A stretch of 64,000 nt of DNA from positions 124,001 to 188,000 of the forward strand of contig JAHIVH010000081.1 in NCBI GenBank assembly GCA_018816735.1. Reading direction: 5' to 3'. Below, one piece after another: positions 47,521 to 55,757 of the stretch. Source of the DNA: Pseudomonadota bacterium (GTDB lineage: Bacteria > Desulfobacterota > Desulfobacteria > Desulfobacterales > JAHIVH01). The notes beneath the pieces were generated by a model. That model saw only the letters and a program-made list of their open reading frames with translations. It had not been told where the DNA came from and did no database searches. The stretch's first letter is position 1. Each line of letters opens with the position of its first letter. The translations under genes were made by a program, and so were the position numbers.

Positions 47521-49011
47521 CTAAAATGTATTGAGCAGGGGCCGGTCAAGCATATTTTTATACAAATCAATATACTTTCCGGCAACGCCATCCTTACGGA
47601 ACGTCTTCTGGCTTTCCTGCATTATCCGGCTGATATTTTGGGCTTTTTTCTCAACCGGTAATCGATAAAAATGCATTGCTTGTTCAATTGCACTGCGTAA
47701 ACCCTGGGCATGATGCACCTGGAAAAGAAACCCGTTACCGTCGTTATGATCGACCCGAAGGGGTTTTAGTGTATCATGCAACCCTCCCGTATCATGAGCG
47801 ACTGGCAGTGAACCATATATCAAGCCGGTCATGGCGGTGAATCCGCAAGGATCAAACAATGATGGCACAAGCAAAAAATCAGACGCAGCATACGCAAGTC
47901 TCGACAGGTCTTCGGCAAACGCTCTTACTGCAACCCGCCGTGAAAGACTGTGCATCCGGACAATATCCTCAAAATGCCTTTTATATATCCCGTTAGCGAT
48001 GACGACAATCTGCAGATTGTCTTTCCAGAATCTGTCAATTATCTCATAGAGTATATCTGTCAGCAAGTGACACCCTTTCTGCTGAGCATCCAGTCGTGAC
48101 GGCCAGAAAAACAACGGCGCTGAATCCATTTGGTCAAGACCGCAATACGATTGCAGTTTTTTCTTGTTTGCCCGTTTACCAGGTAACGGGTCCCTGGCAT
48201 CATATTTATGCTCAACCGATTGCGGACCACATTCAGGATTCAAGGGGATGTGGATTCCTGCAGTGCACTCAGCATGCTTCTTGTTCGTAATCTCGGAAAC
48301 AATATGGCCCGGAATAAAATTGTTCCGACCTGTCACGATTTCCTGAAGGAATGTTTTACTGCCTGTATGGATAAAATGAGCGCCAAAAATGGCACTTGCA
48401 AGTAACTCTACAGCATTGTTGATTGTGGCATCACCATAATTTTTGGGCATCCTTTTAAAATAGAGATGCTGCCAGAAATCCTTTACTGTCAAGCCACTTT
48501 TTTCTATATCGGAGAGTGTTGCTTCATACGTATGCATGTTATGCAATGTCAGCAGGCAGGGTATTTTTTTCTTCCGCGTCGCAGCCGGAATTAATCCTGT
48601 AAGCCAATCACTGCAATGAATCAAATCCGGTTTGACCTTGGGTATAATTTCCCCAAGGACCTCCCGCTGCAAAGCGAATGATATAAATGCGTTATCATTC
48701 AGGTTCCCGGTTTGGCTGTCCCTTTGATAGACGAAATGTTGATCATTCACTAAATGGATTCGCTCATCCGGTATTCCACCCTTCCTGTAGACACGCAGAT
48801 CTTCGTCGATCAGGCTATCTGTTTCGCCATGGATTATACGGCGATAATTGGGCGTAACAACATGCACGTTCACTCCCTCCTCAGAGAGGGCTGCCGCCAG
48901 GTGAGCCAGTTGATCAGGCACTCTGTTGGCTTTTGCGTTCAGGTAACTATCCGAGTCGCCCATACTTGCATGGTAATAAGATATTCCTGAAGTTACGATT
49001 AATATTTTCAT
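47521..49011 (-). CDS. Glycogen/starch synthase-like GT5 glycosyltransferase, divergent active site
   Basis: A GT-B fold enzyme of 496 residues, the length of GlgA. Conserved parts: SRLDAQQKGCHLL (nucleotide-sugar binding in the C-terminal domain), LHNMHTYEA, and PSLFDPCGFTAM...YGSLPVAHDTGGLHDT. Changes from GlgA are notable. The N-terminal KTGGL loop that contacts ADP-glucose is absent (NAKANRVPDQ instead). The HDW motif reads CSDW, and the FEPCG Glu is Asp. It likely still transfers a sugar, but donor or acceptor may differ. First gene of a two-gene unit with the TIR-PFK fusion. Confidence 0.78.
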   Translation of the reverse strand: MKILIVTSGISYYHASMGDSDSYLNAKANRVPDQLAHLAAALSEEGVNVHVVTPNYRRIIHGETDSLIDEDLRVYRKGGIPDERIHLVNDQHFVYQRDSQTGNLNDNAFISFALQREVLGEIIPKVKPDLIHCSDWLTGLIPAATRKKKIPCLLTLHNMHTYEATLSDIEKSGLTVKDFWQHLYFKRMPKNYGDATINNAVELLASAIFGAHFIHTGSKTFLQEIVTGRNNFIPGHIVSEITNKKHAECTAGIHIPLNPECGPQSVEHKYDARDPLPGKRANKKKLQSYCGLDQMDSAPLFFWPSRLDAQQKGCHLLTDILYEIIDRFWKDNLQIVVIANGIYKRHFEDIVRMHSLSRRVAVRAFAEDLSRLAYAASDFLLVPSLFDPCGFTAMTGLIYGSLPVAHDTGGLHDTLKPLRVDHNDGNGFLFQVHHAQGLRSAIEQAMHFYRLPVEKKAQNISRIMQESQKTFRKDGVAGKYIDLYKNMLDRPLLNTF

Positions 49012-49240
49012 TTAAATCACCCTGGTATGTTAAGGGTCACATGACGAAGAACAACCCTGAATGATATTTCAGACCTTCACTTGAACAAAGAAACAACCTG
49101 CCGAATCAATCAAGCATTTAAAAACTGTGGGTATCCAATTTTATCACACTCAGGTGGTGGAATTGAAATTTTTTTGAACTGTAAAGCTATGTTTTGAGGA
49201 TGGCAATACTTTTTTTAACTTCAGGGCCTGATGACACCCA

Positions 49241-49649
49241 TCATACCAGTTTGATTTCAAAATATTTTATTAATTCCATGGCTGACACGGTTGAAAATGA
49301 TGCGCCTTTAATTTTATTGCTGCACGGATCGATTTTCCCGAGGCATTTTTAAAGTTTGCTTGCCGTAAATCGTTGGATACAAATTGAAATTATTGATTGT
49401 ACTGAAATTACACCCCACAATTTTACAGTCATCAAATGTTACATCATCAAAAGCTGCATTTGTCATGTCAGGCAATATAATGGCGCAGGACGAAAAAACA
49501 CAGTGCTCCATAATTATGTTTTTAAAAACAACCGTTTCAAAATGGCAGTTTTCAAAGCGACAGTCAGTAAACAATTTCCCGGAATGATCCATCCCAACAA
49601 TTTCCAGGTTTGAGAAAACCTCATGGTTGTATTCTTTTTTTTCAAACAT
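49241..49649 (-). pseudogene. Pentapeptide-repeat protein, internally deleted and frameshifted
   Basis: The intact frame (49649-49314, 111 codons) has the repeat pattern FTDCRFENCHFETVVFKN and VTFDDCKIVGCNFS, then ends abruptly. The family's conserved tail is present in other frames: DLRQANFKNASGK (about 49373-49335) and IDPCSNKIKGASFS through YFEIKLV, stop at 49243-49241. Relatives of this kind run ~200 residues; roughly 60-80 central residues are missing, and two frame changes separate the pieces. Such right-handed beta-helix proteins include DNA-gyrase protectors, but most have unknown roles. An alternative is a short functional 111-residue product. Confidence 0.6.
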
Positions 49650-49845
49650 GTTTATCCGCTTTTCGGTTTAAAGAGTTCATGTGTTAAATAGTACGGAATT
49701 TTTATATTTTGATATTTCCTTAATAATCATATATTGAATAAATCTTCGACTATATTTTTACTGATTTTTTGACAGAGTTCGGGTTGCCATCCCAACCGAA
49801 TGCCATTTATTCTTTATTCGAATAAACAGAACGTACAGGGAACCA

Positions 49846-50937
49846 ATGAAACTCCTGTTTCTCGAATCATTTTTTGGCGGCTCCCATGGCGAGTTTGCCC
49901 AAGGTCTTGTTGACCATTCGAATCACGATATAGATTTGATCACGATGCCGGATCGAAACTGGCAGTGGCGTATGCGGGGGGCGTCACTCTATTTCTCACA
50001 TGCGATTCATAATCTGGCTGAATATGACGGCCTGATTGTAACGGATTTAATGAATCTTTCTGATTTTAAATCCCTTTCTGCCGGAATGCATTGCCCACCG
50101 GTTCTTGTGTATTTTCATGAAAACCAGATCACCTATCCGGACGTTCCGGACAGGAACCATCATGTTCATTTTGGCATCATCAATATAACGACTGCTCTTT
50201 TGGCGGATAAAATTCTATTTAATTCCAAAACACATCTTGATCGTTTTCTGAACGGCATTCGTCAATTTGTAAGCCAGGTTCCGGATTTTCAACCCGATTG
50301 GGCATATGACAGGGTAGTGGAAAAATCCGATGTTCTGTATCCGGGGGTGGGATTTCCTGAAAAAGTGGATCTCTATGAAAAAGATGATACAATGACACCG
50401 CTCATTATCTGGAATCATCGATGGGGGTATGATAAAAATGCCAGGGCATTCTTTGCCGCCATAGATAAGGCTTTGGAAAATGGGCTTGATTTTCGTCTGG
50501 CTATCCTGGGAGATAATCATTCGATATACCAGGATGAATTCACCCAGGCCAAAAAACGGTATGGCAGCCGGGTTGTGCAATTCGGCTATGTGGCAGACAA
50601 ACACGAATACATTGAGTGGTTGAAAAAAGGAGACATTGTCATCAGCACGGCCTTACAAGAAAATTTCGGCATGGCTGTTGTCGAGGCCATACGATATGGC
50701 TGCCTGCCGCTTTTACCCAAAAGACTTTCCTATCCTGAAATCCTGCCCCGGAAATTTCATGGGGATTTTATGTATGGAAACAGATTCGATATGGACCGGA
50801 AACTGGCAGATCTTCTGATGAATCAACGGACCTATGCTGAAAAGCGTCAGGAACTCTCGGATTCAATGGGACGATTTGCCTGGAAGAATATGATTGTCTA
50901 TTACGATAGGGAATTTGAAAATTTGTTTGGTAACTGA
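49846..50937 (+). CDS. tRNA-queuosine alpha-mannosyltransferase-like glycosyltransferase (DUF3524/GTDC1 family)
   Basis: A 363-residue GT-B enzyme. The N-terminal DUF3524 signature is clear: LFLESFFGGSHGEFAQGL, WQWRMRGASLYF and PVLVYFHENQITYP. The C-terminal GT4-like half has IIWNHRWGYDKN, FGYVADKHEYIEWLKKGDIVIS and ALQENFGMAVVEAIRYGCLPLLP. Vertebrate GTDC1/QTMAN mannosylates queuosine-tRNA(Asp), and bacterial homologues are thought to do the same or a related tRNA modification. It precedes the MerB-like gene by 19 bp, so the two may be co-transcribed, but a functional link is not obvious. Confidence 0.85.
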   Translation: MKLLFLESFFGGSHGEFAQGLVDHSNHDIDLITMPDRNWQWRMRGASLYFSHAIHNLAEYDGLIVTDLMNLSDFKSLSAGMHCPPVLVYFHENQITYPDVPDRNHHVHFGIINITTALLADKILFNSKTHLDRFLNGIRQFVSQVPDFQPDWAYDRVVEKSDVLYPGVGFPEKVDLYEKDDTMTPLIIWNHRWGYDKNARAFFAAIDKALENGLDFRLAILGDNHSIYQDEFTQAKKRYGSRVVQFGYVADKHEYIEWLKKGDIVISTALQENFGMAVVEAIRYGCLPLLPKRLSYPEILPRKFHGDFMYGNRFDMDRKLADLLMNQRTYAEKRQELSDSMGRFAWKNMIVYYDREFENLFGN

Positions 50938-50956
50938 CAGGAGAGGAGAAAAAATC

Positions 50957-51709
50957 ATGATCAAATCCAAGCTGTTGAATCAGACGTTTCACATCATCAT
51001 CGAAAAAATGATCGCCACCGGTCAGGCGCCGCACTACACGGAGATCGCTTCCGTCTTGGATGTGCCGCCGGAAGAGGGGAGAAAACACCTGCATAAGCTT
51101 TTTTCGACCCTTGGGTTTCCCGGCTGGCTTTATCCCCGGACCGATACCATTGTTTCGCTTGCTCCGTTTAACAATCTGCCGACTCAATACCGGCTGACGG
51201 TCGATGGCGAACAAAAGTGGTTTGGGCAGTGAGCATTTGAATCGCTGGCAGTCTGCTGGCTGTTTCCGGGGAAAACGGTTAAAATTGATTCCGTATGCCT
51301 GGATTGTGGTGAGCCTGTGTGCGTTGAGGTGAAAGATGGCAAAATTGTTTCAGAAGACCCCAAGGGGTTGATCGGGCATGTTTCCGTTCCGTTTGGCAGA
51401 TGGATTTTTAATATTCCCTATTCCTGAAGTACAATGAACTTCTTCCGGTCGGAAGAGCACCTGGACAAATGGAACGGGCTGAAAAAGAATGGAAAAGAAG
51501 GCATTATTGAACTCGAAACATTGATGAAGCTGTTTTCAGGTCCCTATTTCCAAAAAAGAAGGGAGCCGGATTATTTCTCTCATATGGGTGAATATCTTGC
51601 CGACATGATCGCATCCCTGGATCAGGTGAAAAATGCAGGCAATTTCTGGCGCATGAGATCATTTGAAAAATTGGGGCTTACGTTGGGGCAGAAGCTGGGA
51701 ATCATGTAA
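50957..51709 (+). CDS. MerB-like organometal lyase homologue with two predicted selenocysteines (UGA at codons 92 and 157)
   Basis: One frame runs from the ATG at 50957 (GGAGAGGAG upstream) to the TAA at 51709, 250 residues. Only TGA at 51230-51232 and 51425-51427 interrupts it. The N-terminal ~75 residues are the MerB-type winged helix. In MerB the catalytic residues are Cys96-A-L-Asp99 and Cys159 before HVHFF. Here codon 92 is UGA in Q-U-A-F-E-S-L, with Glu95 matching Asp99. Codon 157 is UGA in PYS-U-STMNFFRSEEHL. CLDCGE matches the intervening Cys-containing strand. Each UGA is followed by a SECIS-like hairpin. MerB cleaves carbon-mercury bonds, but this homologue may act on other organometals. 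Gene-calling tools would split it in two. Confidence 0.85.
51244..51260 (+). promoter_or_regulatory. Bacterial SECIS-like hairpin after first UGA
   Basis: GCTGGCA (51244-51250) and TGCTGGC (51254-51260) pair through seven positions, including two G-U pairs, around a GTC loop. The loop begins 18 nt after the UGA. As I recall, E. coli fdhF has a similar GCA-GGUC-UGC hairpin tip at nearly the same distance. Confidence 0.65.
51440..51457 (+). promoter_or_regulatory. Bacterial SECIS-like hairpin after second UGA
   Basis: TCTTCC (51441-51446) and GGAAGA (51451-51456) form a perfect 6-bp stem around a GGTC loop, extended by a T-G pair. The loop starts 19 nt after the UGA at 51425-51427 and resembles the fdhF GGUC loop. 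Confidence 0.7.
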
Positions 51710-51715
51710 AGGGGA

Positions 51716-52378
51716 TTAATAAACGGAATTCCTTTTAATCCAATCAATTAACGAATTAAATAAAGGGAATAACAGGGGCTGGTCAAAGCCATGAACCACA
51801 AACGCCCGGTGTTCAACATGATAGACAATTTTCATGGTTGACGGATCGATGATTTTCAAGTTTGCAACACTGTTGGTGCCGTCCAGGTGAGGGGCGGTCA
51901 GCTTGAAATCAAGCGCGGCAACCAGATAGTTGCCAAACAGTTTCTGAACCTGGTAAAGGCCGATAAGATCGGAAATATTCGAAACTTTATAGGCGATTCC
52001 CGTTTTGATGAGGAGCCGTTTGAATTCAGACTGATCTGCGACCTGATCAAAGAAATTGATGCTTTCAACCATATTTTTTGCAAAAGTGTCTATGTCCTGT
52101 GCCTTGTCATTCATGAAATGCTGATTGTTCGGCTGGATGTAGAGAAGCCTTTTATAGTCGTTGATGGGTATTTTTTCATCGATGACAATGGTTCCTTTAT
52201 TGGATTCTGACTTGTCCATGAAATATCCGGTAATCCGGTCCGGTTTTGATGCCTTGAGTGTGGTGCTGCCACATCCCCAGAACGTCATTACAATAAAAAA
52301 CAAACTCGCACAAATGGCAGAATATCGATTAATCAGCTTGATTTTTTTCTTAAAAAGGTACAAATTTGGTGATTTCAT
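51716..52378 (-). CDS. Hypothetical lipoprotein
   Basis: A 220-residue protein that I do not recognise. The N-terminus has a basic stretch and hydrophobic core ending in a lipobox-like TFWGC, so it is probably an outer- or inner-membrane lipoprotein. The middle (YKRLLYIQPNNQHFMNDKAQDIDTFAKN... and LFGNYLVAALDFKLTAPHL) resembles GNA1162/LpoB-like secretion-associated lipoproteins in general style, with a nucleotide-free alpha/beta fold, but this is weak. GAGGA precedes the ATG. Convergent with the MerB-like gene (6 bp gap) and divergent from the ZorA-like gene. Confidence 0.6.
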   Translation of the reverse strand: MKSPNLYLFKKKIKLINRYSAICASLFFIVMTFWGCGSTTLKASKPDRITGYFMDKSESNKGTIVIDEKIPINDYKRLLYIQPNNQHFMNDKAQDIDTFAKNMVESINFFDQVADQSEFKRLLIKTGIAYKVSNISDLIGLYQVQKLFGNYLVAALDFKLTAPHLDGTNSVANLKIIDPSTMKIVYHVEHRAFVVHGFDQPLLFPLFNSLIDWIKRNSVY

Positions 52379-52718
52379 ATATTTCCTCGGATGGAATAAT
52401 TATCAGATACATTGAAAAAAAAATCATACTATGAGAAATTAACTGAACATAACAATCGTCAGATATTGTTTAATTATTAATAAATATCTGAAACGTCAAT
52501 TAAAATATATCTGTGGCCCTGTACGGAATACAAGAACGTACCTTTTATATATTCTGTAATTTTTAACTATCATCTCAATAAAGTTTAAAAAAGATTAAAT
52601 AAATTCTCAAAATATGCGATTTTATTATGACAATGAAGATGATAATACCCAATTAACCCTGCATGTGGATCACAAACAGGCTTTATAAACTTTTCTTTTC
52701 GATATCCGGGAATGTGAC
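52379..52718. other. 340-bp AT-rich divergent region upstream of the ZorA-like gene
   Basis: Contains a perfect 8-bp hairpin, CAGATATT (52460-52467) with AATATCTG (52483-52490), and a smaller GTACG...CGTAC repeat (52521-52541) followed by a T-rich run. No clear sigma-70 or sigma-54 promoter and no gene were seen. Confidence 0.4.
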
Positions 52719-55004
52719 ATGATCGAAACTCTGTTAGAAATCTGGCAACAATACGGCGCCAACGGCATATGCACCGCCACAATCAATTTTATTATTTTTC
52801 AGATGATTTTGTTCATTGCCGCATTTATACTCTGCCTTCTGCCACTCCTTGGCCGCTGGGGACAACTGGTTATGGCCAATATCTACTTGTATAAAGTTAA
52901 ACGGGTAAAGGCGGATTCTGAGACAATTCGTGATAAGGTTCAGTCCCGGCTGTTTCATAAAGCGGCGTGGGCAAGAAGGCTATTTCTGGAATATGCAGGC
53001 ACCTGGCAGGATCTTCGGACGGATAATGAAGAAAAAGCATCCATGCCGGTTAAACTGAAAGAATTTTTGACCCCGGATACGGTTATTGAGGCTGTCGGGT
53101 TTCAGCGCGTGGCTGATGCACTTCCCGGAATTTTTGTGGCCATGGGGATTTTTGGCACATTTTACGGCCTTGTTTTGGGGTTGAAAGGGCTTGATATTGA
53201 GCATATCGAACAACTGCAGCATGGGATTGGCCAGCTTATTAACGGGCTTTCCTTTGCCTTTCTGACATCCCTTGCCGGAATTTTTCTTTCGGTTGTTTTT
53301 TCCCTGATCCACCGGTTTGAGATTAACCGTATTGAAAAAAATGTCCTGGTGCTTGATGCCCAGATAGAACCTTTATTTCCATGCCATACCAGTGAATGGT
53401 TTGCAAATAGCTACCGGACTTCCCAGGATAAAATTTCACGTCAGTTGACCCATTTGCCAGAGGAAATCGCATCGAGAATGAGCTATAAGCTGGGGGTCGC
53501 CTTTGGCGAGTCCGTAAAAACCAATATCGTTCCTATATTCCATGATATCAATCAAATGCTCAAGGAAAATGGCGCCGAGCTTAAACAGCATCAGGAACGG
53601 ATGTTCAACGGGTTTGATTCCAATCTGGAAAAAACAGAGAAAATTATCACCGATCATTTCAGGAGTACTCAGGAAAAGCAGTCCGAGGTGATAGAAAAAA
53701 TTCTTGCCAAATATGTGGATAATCTGAATTTGACGTTCAGGGATCAGTTAAACGGCTTGCGGGATGTTATCTCTGAGACAACAAACCTTCAGGTGGATAC
53801 GCGGGAGAAAATAGCAGAGTTTAATGAAAAACTTCAGAAACAGTTTGAGAGCCAGAGTGAGCTGATAGAAAAAACGTCAAAAGCCGGCGAAATACTGGGC
53901 GCAACCATCGAATCCTTTGAAACGATAGCAACACAGTTTAAGAATTCGACCACGTTTATCACAAAAGCGGCGGGCATGATGGAAAGTTCTGCAGAAAAAG
54001 CCATGAAAGGTCATGAGATCCTTTCTGCTGCCATTGAAACCCAGATGAATGCCATCCGCTCAACGCGGGAAGAACTTGAAAAATCATGGACCGGTATCAC
54101 AAAGAACATTGAGAAGTCCGTCAGCGGCATTCGAACATCCGTACAAGAGATGGGCGGCGGATTCAGTGATGTCTTTACTAAAGTCCTGGCTGAGTTTGAG
54201 ACAAAAGTCAATGATGTCATTAACCGGTTCACAGGTATTCTTGGACAGTTTACCGGTCATATTGCCGATATGCCGCTTCTGTTAACCAAAATTGAAACCG
54301 TGCTGAATATGATCGTTGATGCCATGGTAAATCAGAAGGATATGCTGGTTGACCTCAAGGAAAAAGCCAGTCAGATGCTTGTATCTGATATCAGGGAGGC
54401 ATTGGATATTTCAGAAAAACTTTCCATCATATCTGAACGGATCAACAGTTCATCCGTCAAGCATAAGGACTGGTTTGATAATATGCTTTCCCGGATGAAC
54501 CAGAGTGAAGAGTCATTTGAGGTCCGGAACAGGAATGTTGTTGATGAGTTTTCCAAATTGACAGACAATATCGTTTCCAAAATTCAAAACAGTATGGGAA
54601 TGTTCGAAAAGGACGGGCCCGTCATAACATCCATTCATGAGTTCAGCGAAAATATTTCAGGTCTCAGTGAAAAAATCAAAGGAAGGGATATGGATATTGT
54701 TGAGCCGATCATCTCACTGGACGGCAACATCAGCAATCTGAAAAAAATTCTTGAGGAAATTGAGAAAAACGGCAATGGCATGGGAAATGAAAACATCCTG
54801 AACAAGATTGCTGCCATTGATCATCAACTGAATTATATCTCAACCGATTTGAGCGAGAGTGTTTTGAAAATATTAAATCAGATTTTTCATTCATCTGATA
54901 AAATGGTAAAATATGTTGATGAAATTCAAAAACTTGGCAAAACGTCAACCCTGTCAGGAAAAGAAACCCGTAAAGGGCTTCTGAAAAGGATGATGAACAG
55001 ATGA
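52719..55004 (+). CDS. MotA/TolQ/ExbB-type proton-channel protein, ZorA-like
   Basis: A 761-residue protein. Membrane helices lie near residues 21-43, 134-156 and 172-198. The ALPGIFVAMGIFGTFYGLVLGLKGL and INGLSFAFLTSLAGIFLSVVFSLI segments are the MotA/ExbB-type core, with the GTF-x-GL pattern I associate with ZorA. Residues ~200-761 form a very long, mostly helical tail with coiled-coil heptads, also a ZorA trait (the long intracellular tail of the Zorya anti-phage motor). It overlaps the ZorB-like gene by ATGA. No ZorC/D/E gene follows. A weak Shine-Dalgarno precedes the ATG. Cell-envelope motor functions other than defence remain possible. Confidence 0.75.
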   Translation: MIETLLEIWQQYGANGICTATINFIIFQMILFIAAFILCLLPLLGRWGQLVMANIYLYKVKRVKADSETIRDKVQSRLFHKAAWARRLFLEYAGTWQDLRTDNEEKASMPVKLKEFLTPDTVIEAVGFQRVADALPGIFVAMGIFGTFYGLVLGLKGLDIEHIEQLQHGIGQLINGLSFAFLTSLAGIFLSVVFSLIHRFEINRIEKNVLVLDAQIEPLFPCHTSEWFANSYRTSQDKISRQLTHLPEEIASRMSYKLGVAFGESVKTNIVPIFHDINQMLKENGAELKQHQERMFNGFDSNLEKTEKIITDHFRSTQEKQSEVIEKILAKYVDNLNLTFRDQLNGLRDVISETTNLQVDTREKIAEFNEKLQKQFESQSELIEKTSKAGEILGATIESFETIATQFKNSTTFITKAAGMMESSAEKAMKGHEILSAAIETQMNAIRSTREELEKSWTGITKNIEKSVSGIRTSVQEMGGGFSDVFTKVLAEFETKVNDVINRFTGILGQFTGHIADMPLLLTKIETVLNMIVDAMVNQKDMLVDLKEKASQMLVSDIREALDISEKLSIISERINSSSVKHKDWFDNMLSRMNQSEESFEVRNRNVVDEFSKLTDNIVSKIQNSMGMFEKDGPVITSIHEFSENISGLSEKIKGRDMDIVEPIISLDGNISNLKKILEEIEKNGNGMGNENILNKIAAIDHQLNYISTDLSESVLKILNQIFHSSDKMVKYVDEIQKLGKTSTLSGKETRKGLLKRMMNR

Positions 55005-55711
55005 TTTCAGCCGGTAAAATCAGGCCACATTCATCATGGTCCACAAAAGATAAACCTGTGGCAGAGAATTTTTGGGTATCATTCAGTGATTTGATGGCAG
55101 GGCTTCTCATGATATTTGCGTTGACCATGTCTATCACGCTTCTTGATATCGGGAAAAGGCTGATTGAGCCAGCCAAGGTTGTCCGGGACTGGGAAAAGGT
55201 CATTCATGATATCTGTCACGACAGCCAACTCAGGAATATCGAGAATGTTGAGGTCGATTGTAATACAGGTGCTCTTGTGATAAGTGATCAGCATTTGCGT
55301 TTCGGGTTTGCTGAGACAGAACTGGGAGAAGAAGCCGAACAGCTCTTGCGTCAGGCCGTGCCCAAGTACTTCGAGATTATCAACAGATATCCGGATTTTG
55401 TCAAACGAATAGATATTATTGAGATTTCAGGCCACACCGACAAGGTCGATACGTTAAAGATGAACCCTCAGATATCAAGAGAGCGGGCGGGAAAGGTCTA
55501 CAGCTTTCTTCTGGATGAACCTGCCATGAATACATATCGAGAGCTTTTCAAGAAAAAGGCCATCACTGCCGGTTATACAGACATTCTTTTTCCGGAAGAC
55601 TGCACAGATGAAAAGTGCGACAAGGCAAGACGCGTGGAAATTAAAATCAAGCTTCAGGAAAAGGATGTTCTGAGAGATTTTTTAAGAATTTTGAAACAGG
55701 TGATTCGATAG
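55001..55711 (+). CDS. MotB/OmpA-type motor partner, ZorB-like
   Basis: A 236-residue protein with one N-terminal membrane helix carrying the ion-path Asp (FWVSFSDLMAGLLMIFAL, Asp30). A C-terminal OmpA-like peptidoglycan-binding domain has IEISGHTDKVD, SRERAGKVYSFL and KARRVEIKIK. A Cys pair (CTDEKC) interrupts the last loop. With the ZorA-like protein it would form an A5B2-type ion-driven rotary complex anchored to the cell wall. The start is translationally coupled to the upstream gene by a 4-nt overlap. Confidence 0.8.
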   Translation: MISAGKIRPHSSWSTKDKPVAENFWVSFSDLMAGLLMIFALTMSITLLDIGKRLIEPAKVVRDWEKVIHDICHDSQLRNIENVEVDCNTGALVISDQHLRFGFAETELGEEAEQLLRQAVPKYFEIINRYPDFVKRIDIIEISGHTDKVDTLKMNPQISRERAGKVYSFLLDEPAMNTYRELFKKKAITAGYTDILFPEDCTDEKCDKARRVEIKIKLQEKDVLRDFLRILKQVIR

Positions 55712-55757
55712 ATAGTCTATTTATATTCACTATAAAGGTTAATAATGGAGATATTCT

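Noticed and set aside
50957-51709. Reading the MerB-like locus as two separate small genes or a pseudogene with nonsense mutations
   Set aside because: All pieces are in one frame, both TGAs fall on the catalytic Cys columns, hairpins follow both, and the rest shows no decay.
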